A DNA stretch of 64,000 nt from Rhodococcus sp. WMMA185 (GTDB lineage Bacteria > Actinomycetota > Actinomycetes > Mycobacteriales > Mycobacteriaceae), in contig NZ_CP017014.1 of the NCBI RefSeq assembly GCF_001767395.1, forward strand, positions 3,675,012 through 3,739,011. The letters run 5' to 3'. Below, piece by piece: positions 1 to 8,513 of the stretch. Numbering within the stretch: the stretch's first letter is position 1; each line of letters starts with the position of its first letter. The position numbers and the translations under genes were made by a program. Below the pieces are notes generated by a model. The model was not told the DNA's origin and ran no database searches. It saw only the letters and a program-made list of their open reading frames with translations.

Positions 1-992
1 CTCGTGAGGGTGGCCGGGCCGATCCGCTGGGCTTGGGCGTTCATACCTTCGAGCACATCGCCCGGTCCGTCGACCAGGCCACGCTCGGCGGCGTCGGGTA
101 CCGCCTGCATCAGGATCAGGTCGCGCAGGCGCTCGAGAAGGTCGACCGCGAACCGGCGCGGATCGTGTCCGGCATCGACGACTCGGTCGACCGTTCCGAA
201 CAGTGCTGCCCCGTCCCCCTCCGCCAAGGCGTCGACGGCATCGTCGATCAGCGCGACATCTGTTACGCCGAGCAGTGCGAGTGCTCCCGGATAGGTAATG
301 CCCTCGTCCCCAGCGCCTGCGAGAAGTTGGTCGAGGATACTCAGCGAATCGCGGGGTGAGCCGCCCCCCGCACGGATGACCAGCGGATACACCGGATCGG
401 CGACGGGAACACCCTCCTGCTGGCAGATCTTCTCGAGCAGAATCCGCATCGTCGACGGTGCGAGTAGCCGGAACGGGTAGTGATGGGTGCGCGAACGGAT
501 GGTCGGCAGCACCTTGTCCGGTTCTGTGGTGGCGAAGATGAAGATGAGGTGCTCCGGCGGCTCCTCGACGATCTTGAGGAGTGCGTTGAAACCCGCCGTA
601 CTGACCATGTGCGCCTCATCCACGATGAACACGCGATACCGCGATTCGGCGGGCGCGTAGAAGGCGCGGTCACGCAGCTCACGGGTGTCCTCGACGCCGC
701 CGTGGCTCGCCGCGTCGAGCTCGGTGACGTCGAGATTGCCGGCACCACCGGGACCTAGTGAGATACACGACGGGCACTGCCCACACGGCGTCGAGGTAGG
801 ACCCTGTTCGCAGTTCAGTGATCGCGCCAATATGCGGGCCGATGACGTCTTGCCGCATCCGCGCGGGCCCGAGAACAGGTACGCGTGGTTGATCCGACCG
901 GCGTCGAGTGCTGTGCTCAGCGGTTCGGTGACGTGCTCCTGTCCCACTACTTCGGCGAAGGTTGCGGGTCGGTACTTCCGATACAGGGCCAC
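1..992 (-). CDS. dnaX: DNA polymerase III subunit gamma/tau, 5' part (runs off the window)
   Basis: Clamp-loader ATPase that loads the beta clamp during chromosome replication. Only the N-terminal ~330 codons lie in the window; the gene continues past base 1. It starts at a GTG (992-990) and opens with the family-typical VALYRKYRPATF. Visible: Walker A GPRGCGKT (residues ~42-49), a four-cysteine zinc module (C61, C70, C73, C76), Walker B/DExx box FIVDEAH, and the LLKIVEEPP and IFATTEPDKV segments of the AAA+ core. It points away from the ammonium transporter, with about 200 bp between them. In mycobacteria dnaX lies next to the aspartate aminotransferase found here at 11.4-12.7 kb. Identification is secure. 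Confidence 0.95.
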   Translation of the reverse strand, partial: MALYRKYRPATFAEVVGQEHVTEPLSTALDAGRINHAYLFSGPRGCGKTSSARILARSLNCEQGPTSTPCGQCPSCISLGPGGAGNLDVTELDAASHGGVEDTRELRDRAFYAPAESRYRVFIVDEAHMVSTAGFNALLKIVEEPPEHLIFIFATTEPDKVLPTIRSRTHHYPFRLLAPSTMRILLEKICQQEGVPVADPVYPLVIRAGGGSPRDSLSILDQLLAGAGDEGITYPGALALLGVTDVALIDDAVDALAEGDGAALFGTVDRVVDAGHDPRRFAVDLLERLRDLILMQAVPDAAERGLVDGPGDVLEGMNAQAQRIGPATLT

Positions 993-1099
993 GCGCGAAT
1001 CCTACCGGCGGATCCCGACAGATTTGCCCAGTGGGCGAAACGTTCACCGAGCACACCCGGCCCAATCAGTAGGAGACCCTCCGTACACGACTAGGTCAC

Positions 1100-1115
1100 G
1101 TAACACGTTCGCAAC
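1100..1115 (+). promoter_or_regulatory. Candidate GlnR box upstream of amt
   Basis: GTAAC, six bases, then GCAAC. This fits the actinobacterial GlnR consensus (GTnAC-n6-GaAAC) with one deviation in the second half-site. It lies 84 bp upstream of the chosen amt start, a typical place for nitrogen-limitation control. Seen by eye only. Confidence 0.45.
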
Positions 1116-1199
1116 ATATCGGCATCATTTCCGAAATGGCCCATGTTCATCGTGTTTCACCGCGCACGGGGCCTCATCCGTGGGTGTGAGGAGAATGTC

Positions 1200-2546
1200 G
1201 TGCCTGAGATCGATGCCGCCGCAACCGGCTGGTTGCTGATCAGTACCGCCCTGGTCCTGTTGATGACCCCGGGCCTCGCTCTGTTCTACGGCGGCATGGT
1301 CCGTTCGACCGGCGTGCTGAACATGATCATGATGAGTTTCGTCTCGATCGCGCTGGTCACAATTGCGTGGCTGGTGGTCGGATACTCCCTGATCTTCGGA
1401 GATGACATCGGCGGCGGCCTGATCGGCGGGATCGAACACCTGGGAATGGCCGGGATAGATCCCACAACCGCCTATGGGCAGGTCCCCGAGATACTGTTCG
1501 CCACCTTCCAACTCACGTTCGCGATCCTCACCGCCGCACTGATCAGCGGCGCTATCGCCGACCGCACCAAGTTCTCGGCCTGGATCGTTTTCGTTCCCAT
1601 CTGGGCTCTCGCCGTGTACGCGCCTGTCGCACACTGGGTATGGAACCCGGACGGCTGGATCGCGCAGCTCGGTGCCCTCGACTACGCAGGCGGACTCGTT
1701 GTCGAAATCGTTTCCGGCGCATCCGGCTTGGCGTTGGCTCTGGTCGTGGGTCCTCGCCTCGGTTTCAAGTCCGACGCGATGCGACCGCACAATCTTCCGC
1801 TCGTACTCCTCGGTGTGGGTCTGCTGTGGTTCGGCTGGTTCGGGTTCAATGCGGGCTCGGCCCTCGCTGCCGACGGCACAGCGGCGGCGATCTTCCTGAA
1901 CACCCTGGTCGCCGGCTGCACCGGTATGCTCGGCTGGCTCATCGTCGAACAGCTTCGGGACGGCCACCCCACCACCTTCGGTGCAGCGTCCGGTGTCGTC
2001 GCGGGCCTGGTGGCAATCACTCCGTCCTGTGGAACCGTCAATACGCTCGGCGCCATCGCCATCGGTACCATCGCCGGAATCGTCTGCTCGTTCGCCGTGG
2101 GCTGGAAGTTCCGCTTCGGCTACGACGACTCACTCGACGTCGTCGGCGTCCACCTGGTGGGCGGCATCGTCGGCACGATCCTCATCGGGCTCCTGGCCAC
2201 CGAGATCATGACGGGTGGCCCGACCGGCCTGTTCTACGGCGGCGGATTCGCACAACTCGGAAAACAGGTGCTGGCCGTAATCGTCGTTGGGCTCTACGCT
2301 TTCGGCGTCACGTTCATACTCGGCAAGCTGATCGATCGGATCATGGGATTCCGGGTGAGCCGCGAAGACGAGACCTCGGGCGTCGACCTTGCTCTACACG
2401 CCGAATCCGCTTACGAGCACGGAGTACTCGGACACGGACCTTCGGGCGGCACGCACAGCAACACCGTCTTCCCGTGGATGCACGAGGAGCAGCGCCAGCG
2501 CACTCTCGACGCGGAACCGAAGCAGGCGTCGCCAGATCTGGGGTAG
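1200..2546 (+). CDS. amt: Ammonium transporter, Amt/MEP/Rh family
   Basis: Trimeric inner-membrane ammonium channel/transporter, 448 aa from the chosen GTG. An in-frame ATG exists at 1143, but GTG 1200 has a GAGGAG Shine-Dalgarno and gives a normal Amt N-terminus (VPEIDAAATGWLLISTALVLL). About 11 hydrophobic segments are visible. The twin pore histidines are recognisable in APVAHWVWNP (~H145) and VVGVHLVGG (~H318). The C-terminal tail is cytoplasmic and hydrophilic, as in the family. No glnK or glnD follows, unlike the common amt-glnK arrangement; the next gene is a convergent methyltransferase. A GlnR-like box lies upstream. Confidence 0.93.
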   Translation: MPEIDAAATGWLLISTALVLLMTPGLALFYGGMVRSTGVLNMIMMSFVSIALVTIAWLVVGYSLIFGDDIGGGLIGGIEHLGMAGIDPTTAYGQVPEILFATFQLTFAILTAALISGAIADRTKFSAWIVFVPIWALAVYAPVAHWVWNPDGWIAQLGALDYAGGLVVEIVSGASGLALALVVGPRLGFKSDAMRPHNLPLVLLGVGLLWFGWFGFNAGSALAADGTAAAIFLNTLVAGCTGMLGWLIVEQLRDGHPTTFGAASGVVAGLVAITPSCGTVNTLGAIAIGTIAGIVCSFAVGWKFRFGYDDSLDVVGVHLVGGIVGTILIGLLATEIMTGGPTGLFYGGGFAQLGKQVLAVIVVGLYAFGVTFILGKLIDRIMGFRVSREDETSGVDLALHAESAYEHGVLGHGPSGGTHSNTVFPWMHEEQRQRTLDAEPKQASPDLG

Positions 2547-2610
2547 GGCTACTACATCTTCTGCGCCGCTGCAGACCTTTTCGCCTCGGACTTGGCAGAC
2601 TCCTTTGCGG

Positions 2611-3360
2611 CTACCCCTTGACGCAATCGATGAAGATGAAGAACGGATACTCCAGGAGTTCCTGCCAATAGTCGATATTGCCCGCGCCGGCGCAAGGTTC
2701 CAGCTCTGGCGTGTGCACTGTCACATCACGAAATCCGGCCGCGGCGAGTTCTGAATCGTAGGTACCAGACGAGAACGAATAGTTGTCGGCCAGAAACGAC
2801 GTGGCATCAAGATGCACTGTGGCCTGGATCTTGGCTCCGTCAACCATACGGTCCGCCAACGTGAACTCCACGCCGTATTTCCGATAGCTCGGCAACGGCC
2901 GGAACGAGTACAGGGCGGGATTCATCGTGACAGTAACGAAGCGACCGCCGGGATCGAGGCGACTCGCCACGCCGGAGCACATGCGCGCGAGGTCGACCCG
3001 ATCACGCGCGTAGCAAAGCAGCCACGCGGACACGGCCAAGTCAAAATTCTGATTCGCCACTCCTAACCGGGCATCCTCCACCCGATACTCGATGCCCAGG
3101 GGCTCCCGTGCTTCCTGTTCTCGCGCCAACTCGACCATGCGATCGGAAATGTCGATACCGACCATCTTCGAAGCGCCGGCGCGTCGGAGGATTCGGGTGA
3201 AATGACCTTCACCGCAAGCGACATCCAACACGTTCTTGCCGCGGACATCGCCGATCAGCTTCAGAAACGAATATGTCTCGACCTGCGAGCGCCAGGATTG
3301 GGATTTCTTGGCTTCCTGGTAGTGCTCGGCGTACCGGCCTTCGCTGTAATCGGTTGCCAC
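2611..3360 (-). CDS. Class I SAM-dependent methyltransferase
   Basis: About 249 aa Rossmann-fold methyltransferase of unknown substrate. The SAM-binding motif I is NVLDVACGEGHFTR, followed by the acidic end of strand 2 in MVGIDIS and a motif with DLAVSAWLLCYA. The GTG at 3360 is preferred over the upstream ATG at 3402 because GAGGT lies about 7 bp before it and homologous-looking sequence begins at ATDYSEGRYAEHYQ. It is monocistronic and convergent with amt. An aromatic-rich C-terminus (ELLEYPFFIFI) resembles small-molecule O- or N-methyltransferases. Substrate cannot be inferred. Confidence 0.8.
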   Translation of the reverse strand: MATDYSEGRYAEHYQEAKKSQSWRSQVETYSFLKLIGDVRGKNVLDVACGEGHFTRILRRAGASKMVGIDISDRMVELAREQEAREPLGIEYRVEDARLGVANQNFDLAVSAWLLCYARDRVDLARMCSGVASRLDPGGRFVTVTMNPALYSFRPLPSYRKYGVEFTLADRMVDGAKIQATVHLDATSFLADNYSFSSGTYDSELAAAGFRDVTVHTPELEPCAGAGNIDYWQELLEYPFFIFIDCVKG

Positions 3361-3683
3361 AGCGACCTCACATTTCCCTGTGGTGCTCCATCGGAGGCAC
3401 ACACGCCGATCGATGGGGCGCCCTTCTTGTCGATCATCAGGCTTCGTCGAGCAATACCGTAGACCCGATTGAGGGATCGACTATTCCGACCCTGAAGAAC
3501 GGCGCTTGCGCCGACATATCGCTTGGTCATCCCCGATTTGTGTCTACGCGGCCAGAATCTGGGCAGGTACCGTAGGGGCAAGCGAATCCACGCTCGCCAG
3601 ATAGGCCGGGAAAGCCTGGGTGAGGGTTACTACCCCAACCTTCTGCCTGACCTATCGGCCCTGGTAAGGACACGGAACGACAT
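3361..3683. other. Intergenic region without a supported gene
   Basis: About 320 bp between a leftward methyltransferase and a small rightward membrane ORF. Open frames here are low-complexity shadows without a recognisable domain or ribosome-binding site. A small palindrome (CGGCGCTTGCGCCG) lies near 3491. I see no RNA gene. Confidence 0.4.
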
Positions 3684-3977
3684 ATGCCCCGATCTGAACG
3701 ACTCGCATGGGCGCTGCTCGGGCTGACGGTGTGCCTGATGCTCGTCAGCGTCGTGCTCACACGCGGCTGGGAGCTCACATGGCCTGGCATCGTGGCCCCG
3801 TTCCTCGTCGCTCTCAATGCATCGCTCCTGCTCTGGAACCGCAGGCAGAGCGGCACAGAAAAACACACAGCGATGAGCAAAGTGGGGGCGCCGACGTTCC
3901 GGTCCCGCAGGGGTAACCGTAGACGGCACGGAGTTCACTCGGCGGTGCGGATTCTCGGTGACAGCGACGGCGCATGA
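3684..3977 (+). CDS. Small hypothetical membrane protein
   Basis: 97 aa. The first ~55 residues contain two hydrophobic segments (LAWALLGLTVCLMLVSVVL and IVAPFLVALNASLLLW) separated by a short TRGWELTWPG turn. The C-terminus is basic and hydrophilic with many arginines, probably cytoplasmic. Small two-helix proteins of this type are common in Rhodococcus, but I recognise no named family. No strong ribosome-binding site precedes the ATG (a weak GGA), so coding status is moderate. A 7-bp GC-rich hairpin follows the stop. Confidence 0.45.
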   Translation: MPRSERLAWALLGLTVCLMLVSVVLTRGWELTWPGIVAPFLVALNASLLLWNRRQSGTEKHTAMSKVGAPTFRSRRGNRRRHGVHSAVRILGDSDGA

Positions 3978-3987
3978 GGTTAGCGAA

Positions 3988-4006
3988 GCCGGCGCCCGAC
4001 GCCGGC
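3988..4006 (+). terminator. GC-rich hairpin after small membrane ORF
   Basis: GCCGGCG, five-base loop, CGCCGGC: a perfect 7-bp stem 11 bp after the stop of the small membrane ORF. It has no U-tract, so it is at best a weak terminator. Confidence 0.35.
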
Positions 4007-4095
4007 CTAGTCCGCCCACGTTGCGATTGCTGCAGGAGACGGCTGGCCAGCACGGGTGTTAGCCTGTCCGGCTACCCATCGACAGGAGGGCCGAC

Positions 4096-4344
4096 ATGGC
4101 AGTGACCGCAAATGTGGCAAAGCAGAAGCTGGCGGAACTGATCCAGCAGGTCAACGACGATTGCCTGCCCATCGAGATCGTCACCGACGAAGGCAGCGCA
4201 GTGCTGATGCCCAAGGACTACTTCGATTCCCTCGAAGAGACCGCCTACCTGCTCCGGTCGCCAGCCAACGCCGAACGGCTGAGGCGAGCATATGAGGCAT
4301 CGCTTCGAGGTGAATTCGTCGAACGGGAGTTGATAGAGGAATGA
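4096..4344 (+). CDS. Phd/YefM-type antitoxin, apparently orphan
   Basis: 82 aa with the Phd/YefM layout: an N-terminal DNA-binding half (AVTANVAKQKLAELIQQVND), the strand pair IEIVTDEGSAVLMPKDYFDSLEETAYLL, and a flexible acidic C-terminal helix (SPANAERLRRAYEASLRGEF) that would bind a RelE/YoeB-like toxin. The ribosome-binding region is AGGAGGG, with good spacing. An ATG overlaps the stop codon (ATGA at 4341), exactly where a toxin normally starts, but that frame closes after 22 codons. The toxin is therefore absent, and the next gene is convergent. It may survive as a stand-alone regulator. Confidence 0.8.
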   Translation: MAVTANVAKQKLAELIQQVNDDCLPIEIVTDEGSAVLMPKDYFDSLEETAYLLRSPANAERLRRAYEASLRGEFVERELIEE

Positions 4345-4370
4345 CCGCTCGATTCCGCTCGAGAACTGAC

Positions 4371-4952
4371 CTACTTCCCCTTGGCCGCCTTCGCCGCCGC
4401 CTTTACTGACTTCTTGAATTCGCGGACCTCATGCAGGCTCTTGTCGTCCACGACGTCCGCGATCGAACGGCGGCAACCATCTGTGCCGTAGTCCCCCGCC
4501 GCCTCGCGCCAGCCCTTCGGCTCGACACCGATCTGCTTGCCGAGCAGGGCGAGGAAGATCCGAGCCTTCTGGTCCCCGTACCCCGGTAGTGCCTTCAACC
4601 GCTTCAGGACTTCCTTGCCGTCAGGGTCTCCGCTCGTCCACAATGCTTCGGCATCGCCGTCGTAGTTCTCCACCAGGAACGCGCACAGCGACTGGATGCG
4701 TGCGGCCATTGATCCGGGGAAGCGATGGACGGCAGGGGTCTGCGAACAGACACCAGCGAACTCTTCCGGGTTCAACTCGGCGATGCGGTTCACGTCGAGA
4801 CCACCGAGACGATCAGCCAGCTTCTTCGGCCCCGCGAAGGCGGTCTCCATCGGAACCTGCTGATCGAGCAACATTCCGATCAGCAGGGCCAACGGGTCAC
4901 TGGCCAGCAGTGCGTCGGCCTCAGGATCACCCGTCAGATTCAGATTCGGCAT
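4371..4952 (-). CDS. HhH-GPD-type base-excision DNA repair protein
   Basis: 193 aa, predicted DNA glycosylase-like protein. The helix-hairpin-helix is LKALPGYGDQKARIFLALLG (residues ~119-138). The N-terminal LLIGMLLDQQVPMETAFAGP is typical of the actinobacterial short HhH-GPD family. I do not see the Fe-S cluster cysteines of Nth/MutY or the usual catalytic Lys-Gly-Asp spacing, so catalytic activity is uncertain. The C-terminus is lysine/alanine-rich (KKSVKAAAKAAKGK), a tail often seen on actinobacterial DNA-binding proteins. It stands alone between convergent and codirectional unrelated genes. Confidence 0.8.
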   Translation of the reverse strand: MPNLNLTGDPEADALLASDPLALLIGMLLDQQVPMETAFAGPKKLADRLGGLDVNRIAELNPEEFAGVCSQTPAVHRFPGSMAARIQSLCAFLVENYDGDAEALWTSGDPDGKEVLKRLKALPGYGDQKARIFLALLGKQIGVEPKGWREAAGDYGTDGCRRSIADVVDDKSLHEVREFKKSVKAAAKAAKGK

Positions 4953-4997
4953 CCGGTCAGTCTAAGACAAGCTCGAGTGCTGATAGGGGCGGTCTTG

Positions 4998-7274
4998 TCA
5001 CTGCCGTCGCATCTCTTCTGCCGCCTCGGCTGTACGGGTTGCCGGGTCTTCGTCGCCGACGAGTTGTATCTCGAGTTTGTGGAGCTTTCCGGTGAAAGCG
5101 AACGGCGCTTGGTAGCGGGCAGAGACTGCTGACCCGTGGTCGTAGCCGATACTCGAACCGCTGGACGAGATCATCCGCATGAAGGCGGCCGTGTCGACCG
5201 AACCCGCGGCCTGCCCGTTCACCTCGACGCTGATCGAACCGGAGCGGCCAGAACCGCGCGTCACCCGCGCGACCAGTGTGGCATCCCCTGGCGGGATGGT
5301 GTTCTCGGACTCGATGATCGAATGATCGCCGAAGGCGTTGTAGTCCACCACAAGCCTGCCGGATTGGACGAACACCGAGATACCTGAGTTCTCGTCACCG
5401 GTGGCGAACAGCACGCCCTCTTGTTCCGCGGTGCGGGTGACATGGGCGGTGAGGTGAAAGCTGCGGCCGCTGACGGCCGCGCCCGACCCCATTTGGAGTG
5501 GCGTCATCGGTGGCCGGTATACGTAGCGTCGGTCGACCGGGTGCGGCGAATTGGGGCGGAAGCGGGGGCCGAACAGCTCGATGGTGCGGTCATCCAATGG
5601 AAGCGCACCGTTTCGTTCGGCCTCGCTCCACCAGAGCTTGATGAGCTCGTCGAGCCGTTCGGGTTGATCGCTTGCCAAATCGTTGCACTCGGACCAGTCC
5701 GTCGCCAGGTGGTACAGTTCCCATCTCTCCGTGTCGAAGTCGGCGCCGCGTATGTGTCGACAGACCGCTTTCCACTCACCGGCGACGATGGCGCGGCTGC
5801 CCATCTGCTCGAAGAACTGCACCGAGTTCGGTGTCGGGGCGGCAGGATCATCGATGACACTTGCAAACGAATGCCCCGTCACCGGGAGCTGCTCGATTCC
5901 CTGATAAGTCTGCGGTGGGGTGACACCGACGAGTTCGTAGATCGTCGGCGCAATATCGGATGCGTAGGCGAACTGGTCGCGTATCGATCCGCGTTGGTCG
6001 GCCGCGATCCGGCGGGGGTAGTGCATGATCAACGGAACGTGCACACCCCCCTCATGAGTGTTCTGCTTGTACCACTTGAACGGGGTGTTGCCGCACTGCG
6101 CCCAGCCCCACGGATAGTTGGTGTGGCTGTGTGGGCCCCCGATGTCGTCGAGGCGGCCGACGAGTTCGCTGGGCATGTCGAAGACGCCGTCGATGATGCT
6201 GTTGAAGAACCGCATCTCGTGCAGGACCCCGAAAGGGCCCCCTTCCTGCGAAGCGCCGTTGTCGGAGAGGACGAGCAGCAACGTGTTGTCCAACTGGTCC
6301 AGGTCGCGCAGGCCCTGTACGAGGCGGCCGATCTGGTCGTCGGTGTGATCGAGGAACGCAGCGAACGCCTCTTGAAGCCGGCTGGCAAGCTTGCGTTGAT
6401 CCGGGCCGAGGTCATCCCACGGATCGACACCGGGATTTCTCGGGGCCAACTGCGTTCCTGGTGGAACCACGCCGGTTTCGAGCTGACGTTCAAACCACTT
6501 CTCCCGCCACACATCCCAACCGACGTCGTACTTGCCCCGGTACTTGGACAAGTAGCTCGCGGGCGCCTGGTGCGGGGAGTGAGTGGCGCCGAAGGGCAGA
6601 TACAGAAAGAACGGGCGGTCGGGACGGACGCCTTTGGAATCCGTCACCATCCTGAGGGCCTGATCGACGAGGTCTTCGGAAAGGTGGTAGCCATCCTCGG
6701 GCCGTCCCGGCGGGTCGATCGGATGGTTGTCACACACCAGCTGCGGGTGGAACTGGTCGGTTTCGCCGTCCAGGAACCCATAGAAGCGGTCGAACCCGCG
6801 GGCGAGAGGCCAATGGTCGAACGGGCCCGCTGCCGAACACTGCTCCGACGGGGTGAGGTGCCACTTGCCCACGCAGAACGTCGCGTAACCCTCCTCTCGC
6901 AGAACTTCGGCGATCGTGGTGGCCGAGCTGGTGATGTGGCCCAGCTGGTGTGGGAACCCGGTCCGAAAGTTCGCCACGCTGCGCATGCCCACGGCGTGCT
7001 GGGAACGACCGGTCAGCAACGCCGCGCGCGTCGGCGAACACACAGGCGCCACGTGAAAGTTGGTAAACTGCAACCCATTTTCAGCCAATGCATCGACATT
7101 GGGTGTGTCGATGTCCGAGCCGTAACACCCGAACTGAGCGAAGCCGGTGTCATCGAGCAACACCACCACCACATTGGGGGCCTCAGGGCCGGGGTGTGGC
7201 GACTCGTCATACCACGGCTGGGACTCCGCGAGGGTCCGCCCTATCTTTCCCTCGAAGCGAGGTGCGCGCGTCAT
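4998..7274 (-). CDS. Arylsulfatase (formylglycine-dependent, type I)
   Basis: About 758 aa from the ATG at 7274 (TGAGG lies 9 bp before it; ATGs at 7289 and 7340 are alternatives). It hydrolyses sulfate esters. The metal-binding LLDDTG motif (~res 40) and the sulfatase signature CSPTRAALLTGR (~res 79) are intact; the Cys must be converted to formylglycine. LSDNGA carries further metal ligands. The last ~150 residues form a beta-rich laminin-G/ConA-like domain (VFVQSGRLVVDYNAFG). The length matches the long mycobacterial AtsA/AtsD type. There is no signal peptide, suggesting a cytoplasmic enzyme, and no formylglycine-generating enzyme gene in the window. Confidence 0.92.
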   Translation of the reverse strand: MTRAPRFEGKIGRTLAESQPWYDESPHPGPEAPNVVVVLLDDTGFAQFGCYGSDIDTPNVDALAENGLQFTNFHVAPVCSPTRAALLTGRSQHAVGMRSVANFRTGFPHQLGHITSSATTIAEVLREEGYATFCVGKWHLTPSEQCSAAGPFDHWPLARGFDRFYGFLDGETDQFHPQLVCDNHPIDPPGRPEDGYHLSEDLVDQALRMVTDSKGVRPDRPFFLYLPFGATHSPHQAPASYLSKYRGKYDVGWDVWREKWFERQLETGVVPPGTQLAPRNPGVDPWDDLGPDQRKLASRLQEAFAAFLDHTDDQIGRLVQGLRDLDQLDNTLLLVLSDNGASQEGGPFGVLHEMRFFNSIIDGVFDMPSELVGRLDDIGGPHSHTNYPWGWAQCGNTPFKWYKQNTHEGGVHVPLIMHYPRRIAADQRGSIRDQFAYASDIAPTIYELVGVTPPQTYQGIEQLPVTGHSFASVIDDPAAPTPNSVQFFEQMGSRAIVAGEWKAVCRHIRGADFDTERWELYHLATDWSECNDLASDQPERLDELIKLWWSEAERNGALPLDDRTIELFGPRFRPNSPHPVDRRYVYRPPMTPLQMGSGAAVSGRSFHLTAHVTRTAEQEGVLFATGDENSGISVFVQSGRLVVDYNAFGDHSIIESENTIPPGDATLVARVTRGSGRSGSISVEVNGQAAGSVDTAAFMRMISSSGSSIGYDHGSAVSARYQAPFAFTGKLHKLEIQLVGDEDPATRTAEAAEEMRRQ

Positions 7275-7432
7275 TTCGTGATGCCTCATTTCTGAATCGC
7301 GCGCCGTCGAGCCGATCCCGCTGGCTCGAGCTGCGCACAAGCGGCGTTTCGACGAAGATATTTAGATCGTATAACTATCGGAGTGGGTGTCAACCGTCTC
7401 GGATGCCCGCGGTATCGACGCCACTGCATCCA

Positions 7433-8386
7433 CTACAAACGATCGAGTATCGGCACCGTGATGACGGCCTGGGTGTCGCCGAGCTGCTTGTCGCCATATA
7501 TTGCTTGGAAGTATTCGCTTCGCGTGAGGTCGATGAAAAACTCGACGCCCGGGTAGTAGACGAGCGCGACCGCATCGAACTCGTAGTTGCGCTCAACTCG
7601 GACAGGTCGACCGACGTGCAGGGGGCCGTAACCACCCTCGGCCATGGCGCTGAACATCGCCGTCGTGTACCGACGATCGGCGCTCCGCTGCTCCCGGGTG
7701 CCCCTCTTGATGAGATTCACGATGACGATCGCGTGAGCCCCGAACTCCACCTCCTCACTGAGTCGCCGCGAGAGCTGTTCAACCTGCGGGGGCACATCCT
7801 GGCTCTGCGTCCGCCTGAAGGGAAAGTGCGAAGGCCGACGGCCAACGATCTGAGCAACTCGCATCGCGAGCAGTAGCTGGGGAATCATGGCATTCACGAA
7901 TGGCGAACGCCGGAAGCCCTGAACGTAGACTTCCTCGAAGCGGGCGAGCGCAGCGCGCATAGCAGCCGACTCCGCGTGACGCTCGTAGGCCTCGCGCGAA
8001 GGGTATTGCAGCAATACGACAGCGCTCCAGTTCTTCTCTCCAATTTGCGCAGAGTGGAGCGCCGCGACCACGACCTTGCCGGCGTAGATCCACCCCGCCT
8101 GCGAGCCCTCCGTTGCGCGCCGAAGCGCGCGCACCTCCGACACGATGTCGGTGCCGGGCGATGCAGCGAGGAACGTCAACACATGAAAAGCGTGGCGCGA
8201 ACGAGAGATCGGCTGGGCTTCGTGGACCACAGTGCGCCGGACGCGCAGGTATCGCCGGTGCTGCCACAGCGCAGAGGCAGCAGCCGCGCTGACGAGGGCG
8301 AGCAGTGATACACGACCGGCTGCAGACTTTATCGAGGTCCGCTCCGTCGGTGAGGACGATCCCTTATGGGCTGGGGTGATTGTCAT
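7433..8386 (-). CDS. Membrane-anchored protein with two dimeric alpha/beta-barrel-like repeats (DUF1330-like)
   Basis: 317 aa from the ATG at 8386; the frame is open upstream but without family-like sequence. A hydrophobic N-terminal segment (VSLLALVSAAAASALW, ~res 20-40) could anchor it to the membrane. Two regions, one after HAFHVLTFLAASPG and one after AHAIVIVNLIKRG, have the pattern of DUF1330/EthD ferredoxin-like domains: a strand, a Y-x-x-A/M helix, a middle E/D, and a terminal 'Y-x-x-x-x-x-x-x-x-x-x-A-V-I-T-V-P-I'. Function is unknown. It is divergent from the thioesterase at 8514, with about 130 bp between them. Confidence 0.6.
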   Translation of the reverse strand: MTITPAHKGSSSPTERTSIKSAAGRVSLLALVSAAAASALWQHRRYLRVRRTVVHEAQPISRSRHAFHVLTFLAASPGTDIVSEVRALRRATEGSQAGWIYAGKVVVAALHSAQIGEKNWSAVVLLQYPSREAYERHAESAAMRAALARFEEVYVQGFRRSPFVNAMIPQLLLAMRVAQIVGRRPSHFPFRRTQSQDVPPQVEQLSRRLSEEVEFGAHAIVIVNLIKRGTREQRSADRRYTTAMFSAMAEGGYGPLHVGRPVRVERNYEFDAVALVYYPGVEFFIDLTRSEYFQAIYGDKQLGDTQAVITVPILDRL

Positions 8387-8513
8387 GCGAGGCCAATCGT
8401 TGTTGTGCCGACGCCGCTTCCGTTTCAACGCTACTCTCGCCTGGCAGGGGCGTTCCAGACCAACTATTCCAAGTGTCACAAGGCATCCGTGCCGTCCACA
8501 ACGAGGGGGTTCT

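Noticed and set aside
2547-2610. Minus-strand frame reading VAAKESAKSEAKRSAAAQKM before a stop
   Set aside because: It looks like the lysine/alanine-rich end of a protein, but there is no start and no upstream part; at most a remnant.
4341-4409. 22-codon ORF overlapping the antitoxin stop
   Set aside because: Too short and Arg-rich to be a RelE/ParE toxin; noted only as evidence of toxin loss.
5421-7295. A 624-codon open frame on the plus strand
   Set aside because: It lies wholly opposite the arylsulfatase, has no domain, and its composition (Arg/Val/Asp-rich) is what high-GC antisense frames give.
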